Position numbers and translations under genes: made by a program
NCBI GenBank assembly: GCA_012729755.1
Contig: JAAYCN010000067.1
Coordinates: 23,026 to 87,025 of the forward strand
Reading direction: 5' to 3'
DNA from: Chloroflexota bacterium
GTDB lineage: Bacteria > Chloroflexota > Anaerolineae > Anaerolineales > Anaerolineaceae
Length of the DNA stretch: 64,000 nucleotides
Shown here: in pieces, positions 44,829 to 54,181 of the stretch
How the letters are laid out: each line of letters begins with the position of its first letter
Position numbering within the stretch: the first letter of the stretch is position 1
The notes under the pieces: model-generated
What the model was told of the DNA's origin: nothing
The model's database searches: none
What the model saw: only the letters and a program-made list of their open reading frames with translations

Positions 44829-45922
44829 GAATTTTGTATTTCACCCGGTCAAACTCTGTGCACGACCAGCGTTTCTTAAAGGCGCTGGCTGACAGCCCTT
44901 ATGAGGGTATTTGCCTGCGGTTGTATCCGGGTGATTACCCGGTGCCGGAAGGCATTCGTTTGGTCGCATGGCCAGGTTTGAAAGCCGAACTGGCGCTGAC
45001 CGACCTGCCAACGGTGGTGCGTGAATTTAAATGTGTGCTCGACCAGGTGAAACCAGACCTGGTGCACGCAGGACCGCTGCATGATGTGGCGTATCTCGCC
45101 ATGTTGAGCGGATTTCATCCGCTGGTAGCAATGAGCTGGGGTTTTGACCTGATGAAAGATGTCGACACGAAGCTGACGAACATGATCAATACCCGGCTGG
45201 TGTTTGAGCGGGCAACCCGCTTGATTGTGGACGCGCAATGTTCCGCTGACCGGGCGGTCACATTGGGTTATCCAGCTGAAAAGATATGCCGCTTCCCATG
45301 GGGAATCGACCTTGAGTATTTTTCGCCGGAAGCCGCCGCTCGGGCAGGGCAGGCATGGCGTGAGCAGCAGGGATGGCTGGATAAGAAAGTGCTGCTTTGT
45401 CTGCGCTCGTGGGAACCGAATTATGGGGTAGATGACCTGGCAAGGGCTTTTATCAAAGCTGCCCATACTAACCCGGATCTCAGGCTGATCCTGTTAAATG
45501 ACGGTTCTCAGGCGAAAGAGATCAGACAGATTTTGCACGACGGCGGGATTCTCTCAAAAGTCTATTTTGGCGACAAGGTGGCTAATGAAGACCTGCTGAA
45601 ATATTATGGCGCGGCTGATGTATATGTCAGCCCGTCCCATGTGGACGGTTCGTCAGTCTCGCTGATGGAAGCGTTAGCCTGCGGCTTGCCGGCGTTGGTG
45701 TCTGACATTCCGGCTAATAAGGAATGGGTGTGGCAGGATGTAAATGGCTGGATCTACCCTGATGGAAACATAAAAGCGCTGGCGCAGAGAATGCTCGACG
45801 CCGTAGAAACTGCATTTGAACCAATGAAAATTGTCGCGCGGAATGTGGCTTTGAGCAAGGCTGATTGGCGTAAGAACGTTCAGATGCTCTATCGGTGTTA
45901 TAAAGAGGTTCTTAACGGCTGA
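44825..45922 (+). CDS. Family 4-type GT-B glycosyltransferase
   Basis: 365 residues. The donor half has LLCLRSWEPNYGVDDLARAF, KVYFGDKVANEDLLKYYGAADVYVSPSHVDGSSVSLMEALACGLPAL (EX7E-like region with Ser-Leu-Met-Glu) and VSDIPANKEWV. N-terminal acceptor half begins MRILYFTRSNSVHDQRFL. Cytosolic, probably adds one sugar of the repeat. ATGA overlap with the synthase gene. Confidence 0.9.
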   Translation: MRILYFTRSNSVHDQRFLKALADSPYEGICLRLYPGDYPVPEGIRLVAWPGLKAELALTDLPTVVREFKCVLDQVKPDLVHAGPLHDVAYLAMLSGFHPLVAMSWGFDLMKDVDTKLTNMINTRLVFERATRLIVDAQCSADRAVTLGYPAEKICRFPWGIDLEYFSPEAAARAGQAWREQQGWLDKKVLLCLRSWEPNYGVDDLARAFIKAAHTNPDLRLILLNDGSQAKEIRQILHDGGILSKVYFGDKVANEDLLKYYGAADVYVSPSHVDGSSVSLMEALACGLPALVSDIPANKEWVWQDVNGWIYPDGNIKALAQRMLDAVETAFEPMKIVARNVALSKADWRKNVQMLYRCYKEVLNG

Positions 45923-45935
45923 AAGGAAGTTAAAC

Positions 45936-46568
45936 ATGAAAAATAAACTGATGCTGATTGGGATGGCAATGGTTTTAATGACTATGGCTTGCGGCTTGCC
46001 TTCGCTGGGGAGATTGAACCCCACACCGACGTTAACGCCCACTCCGGATATGAGCTGGCAGTGGTTTGAGGGTGGTCAGATGAGGATCATGCTGCCGCCG
46101 ACCTGGATTGAGCGCGATGTGACCGAGGATATGCCGCAGATCTTAGAGACGATCAAAGCCTTTTTTGGAAATGACACGAATTTCCTGACCGATCTGATCA
46201 ATGATTTTGAAGGCAACGTTGCCTGGTGGGGTTTTGACGGCGGTTCGCCGGCGGTTTATCCGACGCGACTCCTGGTAGTGCATAACAGCACCTTCGCCAA
46301 GCTGCCGATTTCGATGATCAGTGGCATGATCCGCATGTTTGGCGGCAGCAGCGCTGACTCAATTGAGAGCTCCACTGTTGAGCTGTCAGATTATGAAATG
46401 GCCAAGTTTACGCAGTTAACCGAGAAGGCTGGCTGGGTGGCATACGCTTTTAAAGCTGAAGGACAACTGTGGGTAGCGATTTTTATGACTACGCCGGCTA
46501 ATCTGGCGGCTCAGGCGGAAGATTTTAAAGACGCCATGGACACGATTATGATCGAGCCGGCTAATTAG
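45936..46568 (+). CDS. Lipoprotein of unknown function inside the glycan operon
   Basis: 210 residues. The lipobox TMACG puts the lipidated Cys near residue 19; a Thr/Pro spacer (LNPTPTLTPTPD) follows. The mature domain (MRIMLPPTWIERD, GNVAWWGFDGG, NLAAQAEDFKDAMDTIMIEP) resembles the PsbP/DUF-type beta domain seen in many Chloroflexota lipoproteins, where the closing helix and IM..I strand are typical. No enzyme motif. GAAAGGAAG precedes the ATG. It may be a surface accessory rather than a biosynthetic protein. Confidence 0.75.
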   Translation: MKNKLMLIGMAMVLMTMACGLPSLGRLNPTPTLTPTPDMSWQWFEGGQMRIMLPPTWIERDVTEDMPQILETIKAFFGNDTNFLTDLINDFEGNVAWWGFDGGSPAVYPTRLLVVHNSTFAKLPISMISGMIRMFGGSSADSIESSTVELSDYEMAKFTQLTEKAGWVAYAFKAEGQLWVAIFMTTPANLAAQAEDFKDAMDTIMIEPAN

Positions 46569-46575
46569 GAAAGCT

Positions 46576-48234
46576 TTGAATAAAAAACCGATCGTTGCCA
46601 TTATTCAGGGACGCATGTCCTCAAGCCGCCTGCCGGGCAAGGTTTTAAAAGACCTTGGTGGAAAGCCGGTTTTGGAACGTGTGGTGGCGAGAGTTAGACG
46701 CTCTGATCTGGTTGAGAAAGTGGTGGTGGCCACTACCACGGATGTGAGTGATGATGCCATCGCGGCGTGGTGTGAAAAGAACGGGGTGGATTGTTTTCGC
46801 GGCGATCTGTATGATGTGCTGGATCGGTATTACCAGACGGCCAAAATTTACGGCGCGGGCACGGTCGTGAGAGTTACAGCAGATTGCCCGATGATCGCGG
46901 CAGAGCTGATTGACCTTACGATCGAGCGATTCCTGGAAAGAGGCGCTGACTTCGCGGCTAACCGGCTTCCCCCACCTTATGAACGGACGACGCCGATTGG
47001 CATGGACACTGAGGTGGTTAGTTTTGAAGCGCTGCAAAGAGCCTGGCGCGAAGCCAGAGAACCCTTTGAGCGCGAGCATGTCATGCCTTATTTTTATGAG
47101 ACAGTTGGCCGCTTCAAGGTGGAAGTCGTCGATCACACGCCCAACCTAGGGCATTTGCGGTTCACTGTGGACACACCGGCGGATTTGGATCAGGCCAGGG
47201 CAGTCTATGCGCATTTTGAGAATCATGATGATTTTAGTTTCGAAGAACTGATCGCAGCCAGCTCTGAGCACCCTGAATGGCAGGAAATGGTGAAAGCGGT
47301 GACCCATAAAACGTTCACTGATGTTGATGAAAGGAATGGGATGAACGAAAGAAACTCTCAAGCTGGCTGTCCGCTGTGTTCATCGACAAAATTTAGGAAA
47401 TTTGAAAACAGCGTGTCGTTTGGTTACCCAATCACCTACCAGATCTGTGAAAACTGCGGGTTTATTTTTCAGTTGGCGGAAAGCGCGAAGGCGGCTGACC
47501 CAAAGTTTTATGAAGAAACCTATCGCAAGATCTATCAGTCTTCTGAGGAACCTACCGTCAAAGACCTGCGCCAGCAGCGGCTTCGCGCTGAGCATCTGGT
47601 GAGTTTTTTAAGAGCAAACCGGGCGGATCACCCGCGGAGGGCGCTGGATATCGGCGCTTCGAGCGGTTTGCTTCTCGAAGCTTTCAGAGAGGCATTCAAG
47701 ACCGAAGTAGTCGGTGTGGAACCCGGAAAGGCTTATCGCCAGCTGGCTGAGTCAAAGAGGATCAGGATGTTTGACACGTTGGAAAGCCTTCGTCAGGCAG
47801 ACGCGGAACGTTTCAGCCTGGTCAGCCTGATTCATGTATTGGAACATCTCGAAGGCCCGGTGGAAACGCTGCGTCAAATTAGGGCAGACTTGTTGCACCC
47901 GGAAGGTTGGCTGTTAGTCGAAGTGCCCAATTTTTATGCCCACGACAGCTATGAACTGGCGCATTTATCGTGCTTTACAAAGAGCAGTCTGACCGAGGCA
48001 ATCAAAAAAGCTGGCTTCAAGGTATTTAACCTGGAGGCGCATGGCTGGCCGCGTTCTGACTCATTAGAGCTCTACCTAACTCTGTTGGCCAAGGTCGATA
48101 AGCGCGCCAAAGCGAACTATCAGGTGATGCCCGAAAAAGGCGTGGCGCTTAAGCGTAAACTGGGCATGTTAAAGCGTAAGGCGCTGACCCGCCTGATCCC
48201 GTCGAAAACCTGGCTGCCATTGGAGGATGAATAA
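46576..48234 (+). CDS. SpsF-type cytidylyltransferase fused to SAM methyltransferase
   Basis: 552 residues from a TTG at 46576 with AGGAAAG upstream. Residues 1-245 are an SpsF/PseF-like CMP-sugar-type nucleotidyltransferase: IAIIQGRMSSSRLPGKVLKDLGG, RVTADCPMIAAELID and RFTVDTPADLDQ. Residues about 256-552 start with a zinc ribbon (CPLC, CENCG) and are a class I methyltransferase of the C-methyltransferase-like type (ALDIGASSGLLLEAF, LIHVLEHLEGP, VEVPNFYAHD). An internal ATG at 47341 with AAGGA at 47331-47335 could give a free methyltransferase. Roles: activation of a nonulosonate and methylation of a glycan unit. Confidence 0.87.
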   Translation: MNKKPIVAIIQGRMSSSRLPGKVLKDLGGKPVLERVVARVRRSDLVEKVVVATTTDVSDDAIAAWCEKNGVDCFRGDLYDVLDRYYQTAKIYGAGTVVRVTADCPMIAAELIDLTIERFLERGADFAANRLPPPYERTTPIGMDTEVVSFEALQRAWREAREPFEREHVMPYFYETVGRFKVEVVDHTPNLGHLRFTVDTPADLDQARAVYAHFENHDDFSFEELIAASSEHPEWQEMVKAVTHKTFTDVDERNGMNERNSQAGCPLCSSTKFRKFENSVSFGYPITYQICENCGFIFQLAESAKAADPKFYEETYRKIYQSSEEPTVKDLRQQRLRAEHLVSFLRANRADHPRRALDIGASSGLLLEAFREAFKTEVVGVEPGKAYRQLAESKRIRMFDTLESLRQADAERFSLVSLIHVLEHLEGPVETLRQIRADLLHPEGWLLVEVPNFYAHDSYELAHLSCFTKSSLTEAIKKAGFKVFNLEAHGWPRSDSLELYLTLLAKVDKRAKANYQVMPEKGVALKRKLGMLKRKALTRLIPSKTWLPLEDE

Positions 48235-48235
48235 G

Positions 48236-49177
48236 ATGCCGCTGTTAACCCTGTTTAGCGCGCCAAAGCCAATGACCAACCCACACATCGCCACGATTCA
48301 GCGCAACGCGTTCGCTTCGTGGAAGGCTCTGGGCGACGAGGTTGAAGTAGCGCTGATTGGCACGGAAGATGGACTGGCAGAAGCGGCCAGGGAGTTCGGA
48401 TTTAAATATTTGCCTCATGTGGCGCGCAACGCGTTAGGCACCCCGCTGATCTCCTCCATCTTTTATTTAGGGCGGGGAGTGAACACGAGCCCTTATCTGG
48501 TTTACGTCAACGCGGATATTATTCTTTTCCCCGAAATTCTCAAGCTGACGAGACAAGTGGGCGAACAGCTCAGCCGCTTTTTGATTGTTGGTCAGCGTTA
48601 TGATCTTGAAGTCAAAGAAGCGCTGAAATTTGAAGAAGGCTGGGCAGAAGAGCTTAAACAGCGCCTTCAGTCTGAGGGAACGCTGCATCCCCGGGCTGGC
48701 AGCGATTATTTCATCTTTCCGCGCGCCACTTTTGATCAGATCCCGGAGTTTTCGGTGGGCAGGGCAGGCTGGGATAACTGGATGATTTACCGCGCGCGCA
48801 AAATGTCGTGGCCAGTGGTGGACGGCACACGCACAATGGACATCATCCATCAAAATCACGATTACAGCCACCTGCCGGGAGGCCAGTCACATTACCGCCT
48901 GCCGGAGACTGGCGATAATATTCGCCTGGCTGGGGGCCGACGGACGATTTTTGACCTCAACGACGCGACAGACGAATTAGTGGACGGTGTGATCACGCCA
49001 ATTCCGTCTAACTGGGCGAGGTTTTGGCGCCGAGTAGAGACCACCCCGCTTTTAAAATGGCGCGGTTACGGGCTGACTCAATTCCTGTTTAGCTTATTCC
49101 ACCCCAAACGCGCCTGGTCGGAAAGAAAGAAGGACCGGGCGATGCGCGCGGAGCACCTCAGAAAACAGGCATCCTGA
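48236..49177 (+). CDS. GT-A-like glycosyltransferase of the glycan operon
   Basis: 313 residues from the ATG at 48236, which has GGAGG nine bases upstream; the ATG at 48227 directly abuts that site. LTLFSAPKPMTNPHIATIQRNA opens the fold; VYVNADIILFPEIL has a D-x-D-like element (NADI), and GSDYFIFPRATF, GRAGWDNWMIYRAR and DIIHQNHDYSH form the acceptor side. This pattern is seen in putative transferases of O-antigen loci. No membrane helix. Confidence 0.75.
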   Translation: MPLLTLFSAPKPMTNPHIATIQRNAFASWKALGDEVEVALIGTEDGLAEAAREFGFKYLPHVARNALGTPLISSIFYLGRGVNTSPYLVYVNADIILFPEILKLTRQVGEQLSRFLIVGQRYDLEVKEALKFEEGWAEELKQRLQSEGTLHPRAGSDYFIFPRATFDQIPEFSVGRAGWDNWMIYRARKMSWPVVDGTRTMDIIHQNHDYSHLPGGQSHYRLPETGDNIRLAGGRRTIFDLNDATDELVDGVITPIPSNWARFWRRVETTPLLKWRGYGLTQFLFSLFHPKRAWSERKKDRAMRAEHLRKQAS

Positions 49178-50193
49178 TGGCGCGCATTGGAACAAACCCA
49201 TCACGCAAGCAAAAACTGGGCTTCGGGCCGCCCAAGGTGACTGTGGCGGTTTTGGTGTACGCTCCGCACGAGGCTGGTTATTTTGAACATCGCCTGGCGG
49301 TGACGCGGCTGACGATCGAGAGCATTTTGGCAAACACGGATAGGCCATTTGAATTGCTGGTGTTTGACAATGGTTCAAACGCCGAGATGGTTGGCTTCCT
49401 GCAGGGTTTATACGCTGAAGGAAAAATCGATACGCTGATTCTGTCGTCGAAGAACATCGGAAAGCTGAATGCGCTTTGGCGCATCGCGCAGGCCGCTCAG
49501 GGAGCGATAATCGCTTATTCGGATGATGATGTCTATCATCTGAATGGCTGGCTTCCTGAACATCTAAGGGTGCTTGAGACTTTTCCAAACGTAGGAGCAG
49601 TAACGGGTTTTTATATTAAACAGCGGGTGGCGATGAGCTCTTCGAAAACGCTTGAGTGGGTGGATGCCGGGCACGCTGAGGCTGTGGAAAAGGGCCAGTT
49701 GATCCCGCGCAAGTGGGAAGAAGAATATATGGATAACTCCGGGCGCAGCGAGGAACGCTATCAGAGCGAAATTGCCGGCCTGGAGGATGTGGCGGTAACT
49801 TATCGGGGCGTAAAAGCCTGGGTATCAGCGCATCATTTTCAGGTTATGATGCCTAAAATGGTGATGGTCGAGGTGCTTGATGAGATGCTCGAGGACGGCT
49901 GGAGCGACCTGCTGATGGGTCGGATGGTGGAAATGGATGACCGCATGGACGCGAAGGGCTATCTGAGACTGACGACCTATCCGCAGACGATGCGTTTGTT
50001 AGGCAATGTGATTGATGAAGAAGTAGCAGCGCTGGCGACCAAAGACGGCATCACGGCGCAGGCTGCGTTGGGCCTGAAACAAGCAAAAAAGCCGGTTTTG
50101 AGGGGTTTAAGGAGCAATCGACGGGTGCGTAATATGGTGCAGGGCTTGGTTAATTTTCTGTACCGCTGGCTGAACAAGGATTCGAGGATGTAA
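49177..50193 (+). CDS. Family 2-type glycosyltransferase
   Basis: 338 residues. VTVAVLVYAPHEAGYFEHRL and LVFDNGSNAEMVGFL are the nucleotide-sugar half; IIAYSDDDVYHLNGWLPEHL contains the D-x-D metal site (DDD). A long C-terminal part (about 130-338) with helix-rich sequence may bind the acceptor. TGATG overlap with the previous gene. Confidence 0.87.
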   Translation: MARIGTNPSRKQKLGFGPPKVTVAVLVYAPHEAGYFEHRLAVTRLTIESILANTDRPFELLVFDNGSNAEMVGFLQGLYAEGKIDTLILSSKNIGKLNALWRIAQAAQGAIIAYSDDDVYHLNGWLPEHLRVLETFPNVGAVTGFYIKQRVAMSSSKTLEWVDAGHAEAVEKGQLIPRKWEEEYMDNSGRSEERYQSEIAGLEDVAVTYRGVKAWVSAHHFQVMMPKMVMVEVLDEMLEDGWSDLLMGRMVEMDDRMDAKGYLRLTTYPQTMRLLGNVIDEEVAALATKDGITAQAALGLKQAKKPVLRGLRSNRRVRNMVQGLVNFLYRWLNKDSRM

Positions 50194-51239
50194 TGATAGT
50201 AATGATTGCCGGGCTGGGCTCGATTGGGCGGAGGCACCTGAGAAACCTGAAAACGTTGGGCGTGAACGATATTCTGCTTTATCGCACCAGGCTGTCGACA
50301 CTGCCGGAGGACGAACTGGCCGGCCTGCCGGTTTTTACCGATTTAGGTGAAGCTCTGGCGCAAAAGCCTGACGGGGTGGTGGTGAGCAACCCCTCCAGCG
50401 AGCATATAAAGGTGGCTATTCCAGCAGCCTTAGCGGGATGTCATCTGTTGATTGAAAAACCGCTCAGCACCGATCTGGATGAGATTGGCAACCTGCGGAA
50501 GGCGGTGGAAGCGACCGGCGCGCGGGCGCTAGCCGGGTTTCATTTCCGGCATCACCCGGTCTTGAAACGGATTAAAAAACTGCTTGAGAGCGGAGAAATA
50601 GGAACGGTGCTTTCAGCGAAAGCGCATTGGGGCGAATATTTGCCGGGTTGGCACCCCTGGGAAGATTATCGGCAGTCTTACGCGGCCCGCAAAGATCTGG
50701 GCGGTGGCGTGGTGAACACGCTTTCGCATCCCTTGGATTATCTGCGCTGGCTGGCTGGTGAGGTGAGAGGGGTCTCAGCGCTGACAGGGCGGGTGAGTTC
50801 GCTGGAAATCGATGTTGAAGATAATGCCGAAATCACGTTGGCTTTCGAGTCAGGCGCTTTTGGCACAGTGCACCTGGATTATTACCAGCGACCTGCCACA
50901 CACACGCTGGCAATCACCTGTTCAAAAGGCCGCGTGACATGGGATAATGCCACCGGCTCGGCGGATGTTTATTTTGATGATGATGGCAGCTGGCAGCGGT
51001 TTGAACCCGCGGATGACTTTGAGCGCAACGCGCTCTTTTTGGAAGAAATGCGTCATTTTCTGGCAGTCTGTCGGGGAGATGAAGCGCCAGTGTGCACGCT
51101 TGAGGATGGTTTCGCCGCTCAGGCAATCGCGTCCGCAGCGCACGAAAGCTCCGCGAGCCGCGGACAGATGGTGGCGATAGCGGGTCAGACAAGGCAAAAT
51201 GGTAGAATTGTCGGCGCTCAGAATCAAGAGGAAAAATAA
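50193..51239 (+). CDS. Gfo/Idh/MocA family oxidoreductase
   Basis: 348 residues. MIAGLGSIGRRHLRNLKTLG is the NAD site; LLIEKPLSTDLDEI holds the Glu-Lys-Pro of the family and AGFHFRHHPVLKRIK the substrate region, followed by YAARKDLGGGVVNTLSHPLDYLRWL with the catalytic His. Family members oxidise or reduce sugars. It precedes an SDR gene, a NeuA-like gene and a NeuB-like gene, a combination also seen in legionaminate-type loci. Confidence 0.9.
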   Translation: MIVMIAGLGSIGRRHLRNLKTLGVNDILLYRTRLSTLPEDELAGLPVFTDLGEALAQKPDGVVVSNPSSEHIKVAIPAALAGCHLLIEKPLSTDLDEIGNLRKAVEATGARALAGFHFRHHPVLKRIKKLLESGEIGTVLSAKAHWGEYLPGWHPWEDYRQSYAARKDLGGGVVNTLSHPLDYLRWLAGEVRGVSALTGRVSSLEIDVEDNAEITLAFESGAFGTVHLDYYQRPATHTLAITCSKGRVTWDNATGSADVYFDDDGSWQRFEPADDFERNALFLEEMRHFLAVCRGDEAPVCTLEDGFAAQAIASAAHESSASRGQMVAIAGQTRQNGRIVGAQNQEEK

Positions 51240-52063
51240 TGTCAAACGTGCTTGATAAATTTGTGATGAATGACCGTACCGTGTTGATTACCGGAGCGGC
51301 TGGTTTGTTGGGCAGGCAATTCGCACTGGCGCTCGGTCAGGCTGGCGCGAATGTGATGCTGGCTGATCTGGCTGGCGAGGCGGTCAGGGCTTACGCGAAT
51401 CAATTGAAGGTTCAGGGCATTCCAGCTGGCGTGGTCGAGGTGGATGTGACGGACCCGGATTCTGTACAGCACATGGTCACCGCGACTCTGGAAAGGTTTG
51501 CCAGCCTGGACGCGCTGATTAATTCAGCCGCGCTCGACCCTAAGTTTGACCCGGCACATGTTGACGCGCAGGGCGCGAACGCATTTGAGAGTTATTCTCT
51601 TGATGCCTGGCGTCAGGCGCTGGATGTGAACCTGACCGGCATGTTTTTGGCTTCTCAGGCGGCGGTTAAACCGATGCTGAAAAAAGGCGGCGGGGTGATT
51701 GTCAATATTTGCTCGACCTACGGGTTGAACGGACCAGACCAGCGCATTTATGAACGACCGGACGGCTCACGCTCATTTAAGCCGGCTTATTATTCGGTGA
51801 CCAAGGCCGGTGTGTTGGGTTTTACGAAGTATCTCGCGGCATATTACGCCGGCAAGAACATCCGCGTCAACGCTTTGACCCCAGGCGGGGTGTACAACGG
51901 TCATGATGAGATCTTTACTCAAGCCTATTCAGCTAAGACGATGATGGGACGGATGGCTCATCTGGATGAGATGAGCGCGGCGATGCTCTTCCTCTGCAGC
52001 GATGCGTCCGCATATATGACCGGCAGCAATCTTGTCGTGGATGGGGGTTGGACGGCATGGTAA
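51239..52063 (+). CDS. SDR family oxidoreductase
   Basis: 274 residues. VLITGAAGLLGRQFALALGQ is the cofactor loop, INSAALDPKF the NAG-like motif (Ser instead of Asn/Gly), NICSTYGLNGPDQRIY the catalytic Ser, and YYSVTKAGVLGFTKYL the Tyr-x3-Lys. An insert between Ser and Tyr distinguishes it from FabG. It resembles SDRs of nonulosonate loci (PtmA-like). Translation is coupled on both sides. Confidence 0.9.
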   Translation: MSNVLDKFVMNDRTVLITGAAGLLGRQFALALGQAGANVMLADLAGEAVRAYANQLKVQGIPAGVVEVDVTDPDSVQHMVTATLERFASLDALINSAALDPKFDPAHVDAQGANAFESYSLDAWRQALDVNLTGMFLASQAAVKPMLKKGGGVIVNICSTYGLNGPDQRIYERPDGSRSFKPAYYSVTKAGVLGFTKYLAAYYAGKNIRVNALTPGGVYNGHDEIFTQAYSAKTMMGRMAHLDEMSAAMLFLCSDASAYMTGSNLVVDGGWTAW

Positions 52064-53298
52064 GCTACTCAGATGAGGTGATTGCCATCATCCCTGCGCG
52101 GGGAGGCTCAAAAGGCATTCCGCACAAGAATATCAAACCCTTTGCCGACGCGCCTCTGATCGCCTACAGCATCGCGGCAGCCCAGCAGGCTAAGCAGATA
52201 TCACGTGTGATTGTCTCAACTGATGACCCTGAAATCGCCAGAGTGGCGCGAGAATGGGGAGCTGAGACGCCTTTTATGCGCCCAGCCGAGCTGGCGCAAG
52301 ATCGGACAACCGACTACCCGGTGTTCAGGCACGCTCTGGATTGGTTGCTTGAGCATGAAGGAAAACTGCCCGGGATGGTTGTGCAATTGCGGCCGACCTC
52401 GCCGGTCAGACCCACTGGGCTGGTGGATGAGGCGATCGGTGTGCTGCGCACGCACCCGGAGGCTGATTCAGTGCGAGGGCTGGTACCTGCCGGACAGAAT
52501 CCGTTCAAAATGTGGCAGCTGGACTCAGCCAGCGGACAGATGCGCCAGCTGTTGACCGTCGAAGGGGTCAAGGAACCTTTTAACGCCCCGCGACAAGCCC
52601 TGCCGAAAACGTATTGGCAAACCGGGCATGTTGATGTTATCCGCACACGTACGATCATAGAGAAGGGCAGCCTGTCGGGTGATGTGATCATGCCTGTGAT
52701 GGTGGATGCACGATATACGGTGGATATTGACGTGCCTTCTGATTGGCCAAAGTATGAGGCGTTGATGAGGGATCGCGCGCTTGAGCCTGTGGACCCTCTG
52801 AAAAAGCGGCGCAAGTTCCCGCGCAAAGTGAGCGCATTGGTGATGGATTTTGACGGCGTGATGACCGATAACTGCGCCACGATCGATTCAAATGGGGTTG
52901 AGGCGGTGAGGATCAGTCGCGCGGATGGACACGGCTTGAGCATGTTGAGAGATCAGGGCATGACCAAACTCTATATTATGTCGCGCGAGACAAACCCGGT
53001 TGTGACGCAGCGCGGTAATAAGCTGCAGATTGAGGTCTATAAGTCGGTCATGGATAAAGGAAAAGCCTTGCGCAGTTTAATTGACGCGCAAGGATATGAC
53101 CCGACTGAGGTAATTTTTGTGGGCAATGACCTGCCGGACCTCGACACTTTGGATGTAGCCGGGTTCTTTGTCTGCCCTGCAGATGCAGAACCTGAGGTGC
53201 TGCGAAGGGCAGATCTAGTGTTGACCAAGCGAGGCGGCAGGGGCGCGCTGCGCGAATTGACTGACAGAATCTATCAACAAAACCAAATGGACAGCTAG
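52057..53298 (+). CDS. Acylneuraminate cytidylyltransferase fused to KdsC-like HAD phosphatase
   Basis: 413 residues from the ATG at 52057 (GGGGG nine bases upstream; TTG at 52048 less likely). Residues 1-235: IAIIPARGGSKGIPHKNIKPF, STDDPEIARVAREWGAETPF, RPAELAQDRTTDYPV and VQLRPTSPVRP are NeuA hallmarks. From about 260, VSALVMDFDGVMTDNCATI is the HAD nucleophile motif (DFDGV.TDN) of the KdsC/NeuC-type phosphatases and VIFVGNDLPDLDTL the last motif. One chain could dephosphorylate a 9-phosphate acid and then activate it with CTP, as in some animal and bacterial CMP-sialate synthases. Confidence 0.93.
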   Translation: MVSYSDEVIAIIPARGGSKGIPHKNIKPFADAPLIAYSIAAAQQAKQISRVIVSTDDPEIARVAREWGAETPFMRPAELAQDRTTDYPVFRHALDWLLEHEGKLPGMVVQLRPTSPVRPTGLVDEAIGVLRTHPEADSVRGLVPAGQNPFKMWQLDSASGQMRQLLTVEGVKEPFNAPRQALPKTYWQTGHVDVIRTRTIIEKGSLSGDVIMPVMVDARYTVDIDVPSDWPKYEALMRDRALEPVDPLKKRRKFPRKVSALVMDFDGVMTDNCATIDSNGVEAVRISRADGHGLSMLRDQGMTKLYIMSRETNPVVTQRGNKLQIEVYKSVMDKGKALRSLIDAQGYDPTEVIFVGNDLPDLDTLDVAGFFVCPADAEPEVLRRADLVLTKRGGRGALRELTDRIYQQNQMDS

Positions 53299-53305
53299 GA
53301 GTAAT

Positions 53306-54181
53306 ATGGAACGAATCGTAACGATCGGAAACAGAAAAGTGGGGGATGGGCAGCCGGCTTATATCATCGGTGAGGTTGGAATCAACCATAACGGCAGCCT
53401 GGAGAACGCCAAGGCGTTGATGAGGGTGGCCAAAAAGGCCGGGCTGGACGCGGTAAAGTTCCAGAAGCGAACTCCCCTGCTCTGCGTTCCCGAACATCAG
53501 CGCAATCAGATGCGCGATACGCCCTGGGGCTACATCAGCTATCTTGATTATCGTTACAAAGTGGAGTTTGACAAAGAGGGCTACGATGAGATTGACCACT
53601 ACGCGAAGCAAATCGGCATCGATTGGTTCGCTTCATCATGGGATATCCCTTCGCTCGAGTTTATCGAAAGCTATAACCCGCCCACCCATAAAATCCCATC
53701 GGCCTTGCTGACTGATCATGAGCTCTTAAGGGCTTACAAGGCGACAGGCAAGCCGATTATCGCTTCGACTGGCATGTCTACCCTGAATGAGATCGAGCAG
53801 GCGATGGAGATTCTGGGCGAAGACAATGTTATCGTGTGTCATGCCACTTCCAGTTATCCTTGCCCGCCTGAAGAGCTCAATCTTAAAGTGATTCAGGCGC
53901 TTAAGCAAAAATATAAATGTCCGGTCGGCTATTCGGGGCATGAAGTTGGCCTGGTGCCCTCGGCGGTGGCAGTCGCGCTTGGCGCCTGTCTGGTGGAGCG
54001 CCACATTACCCTTGACCGGTCGATGTGGGGCAGCGACCAATCAGCTTCGGTTGAGCCGCAGGGAGTGGAAACGCTGGTTAAGTACATCAGGGTGATTGAA
54101 AAATCAATGGGCGATGGCATAAAACAGGTTTATGACAGCGAGAAGTCATCGCTCTCAAAATTAAGGCGGTACAGCCAGTAA
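53306..54181 (+). CDS. NeuB-family synthase lacking the SAF domain
   Basis: 291 residues. AYIIGEVGINHNGSLENAKAL, DAVKFQKRTPLLCVPEHQRNQ, PIIASTGMSTLNEIEQAM and CHATSSYPCPPEELNL are sialate-synthase barrel motifs, with VGYSGHEVGLVPSAVAVALGA and LVERHITLDRSMWGSDQSAS near the active site. The usual C-terminal antifreeze-like SAF domain is absent: the chain ends at YDSEKSSLSKLRRYSQ. In NeuB that domain closes the active site of the partner subunit, so geometry or substrate must differ. AGGAGTAAT precedes the ATG. Confidence 0.92.
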   Translation: MERIVTIGNRKVGDGQPAYIIGEVGINHNGSLENAKALMRVAKKAGLDAVKFQKRTPLLCVPEHQRNQMRDTPWGYISYLDYRYKVEFDKEGYDEIDHYAKQIGIDWFASSWDIPSLEFIESYNPPTHKIPSALLTDHELLRAYKATGKPIIASTGMSTLNEIEQAMEILGEDNVIVCHATSSYPCPPEELNLKVIQALKQKYKCPVGYSGHEVGLVPSAVAVALGACLVERHITLDRSMWGSDQSASVEPQGVETLVKYIRVIEKSMGDGIKQVYDSEKSSLSKLRRYSQ

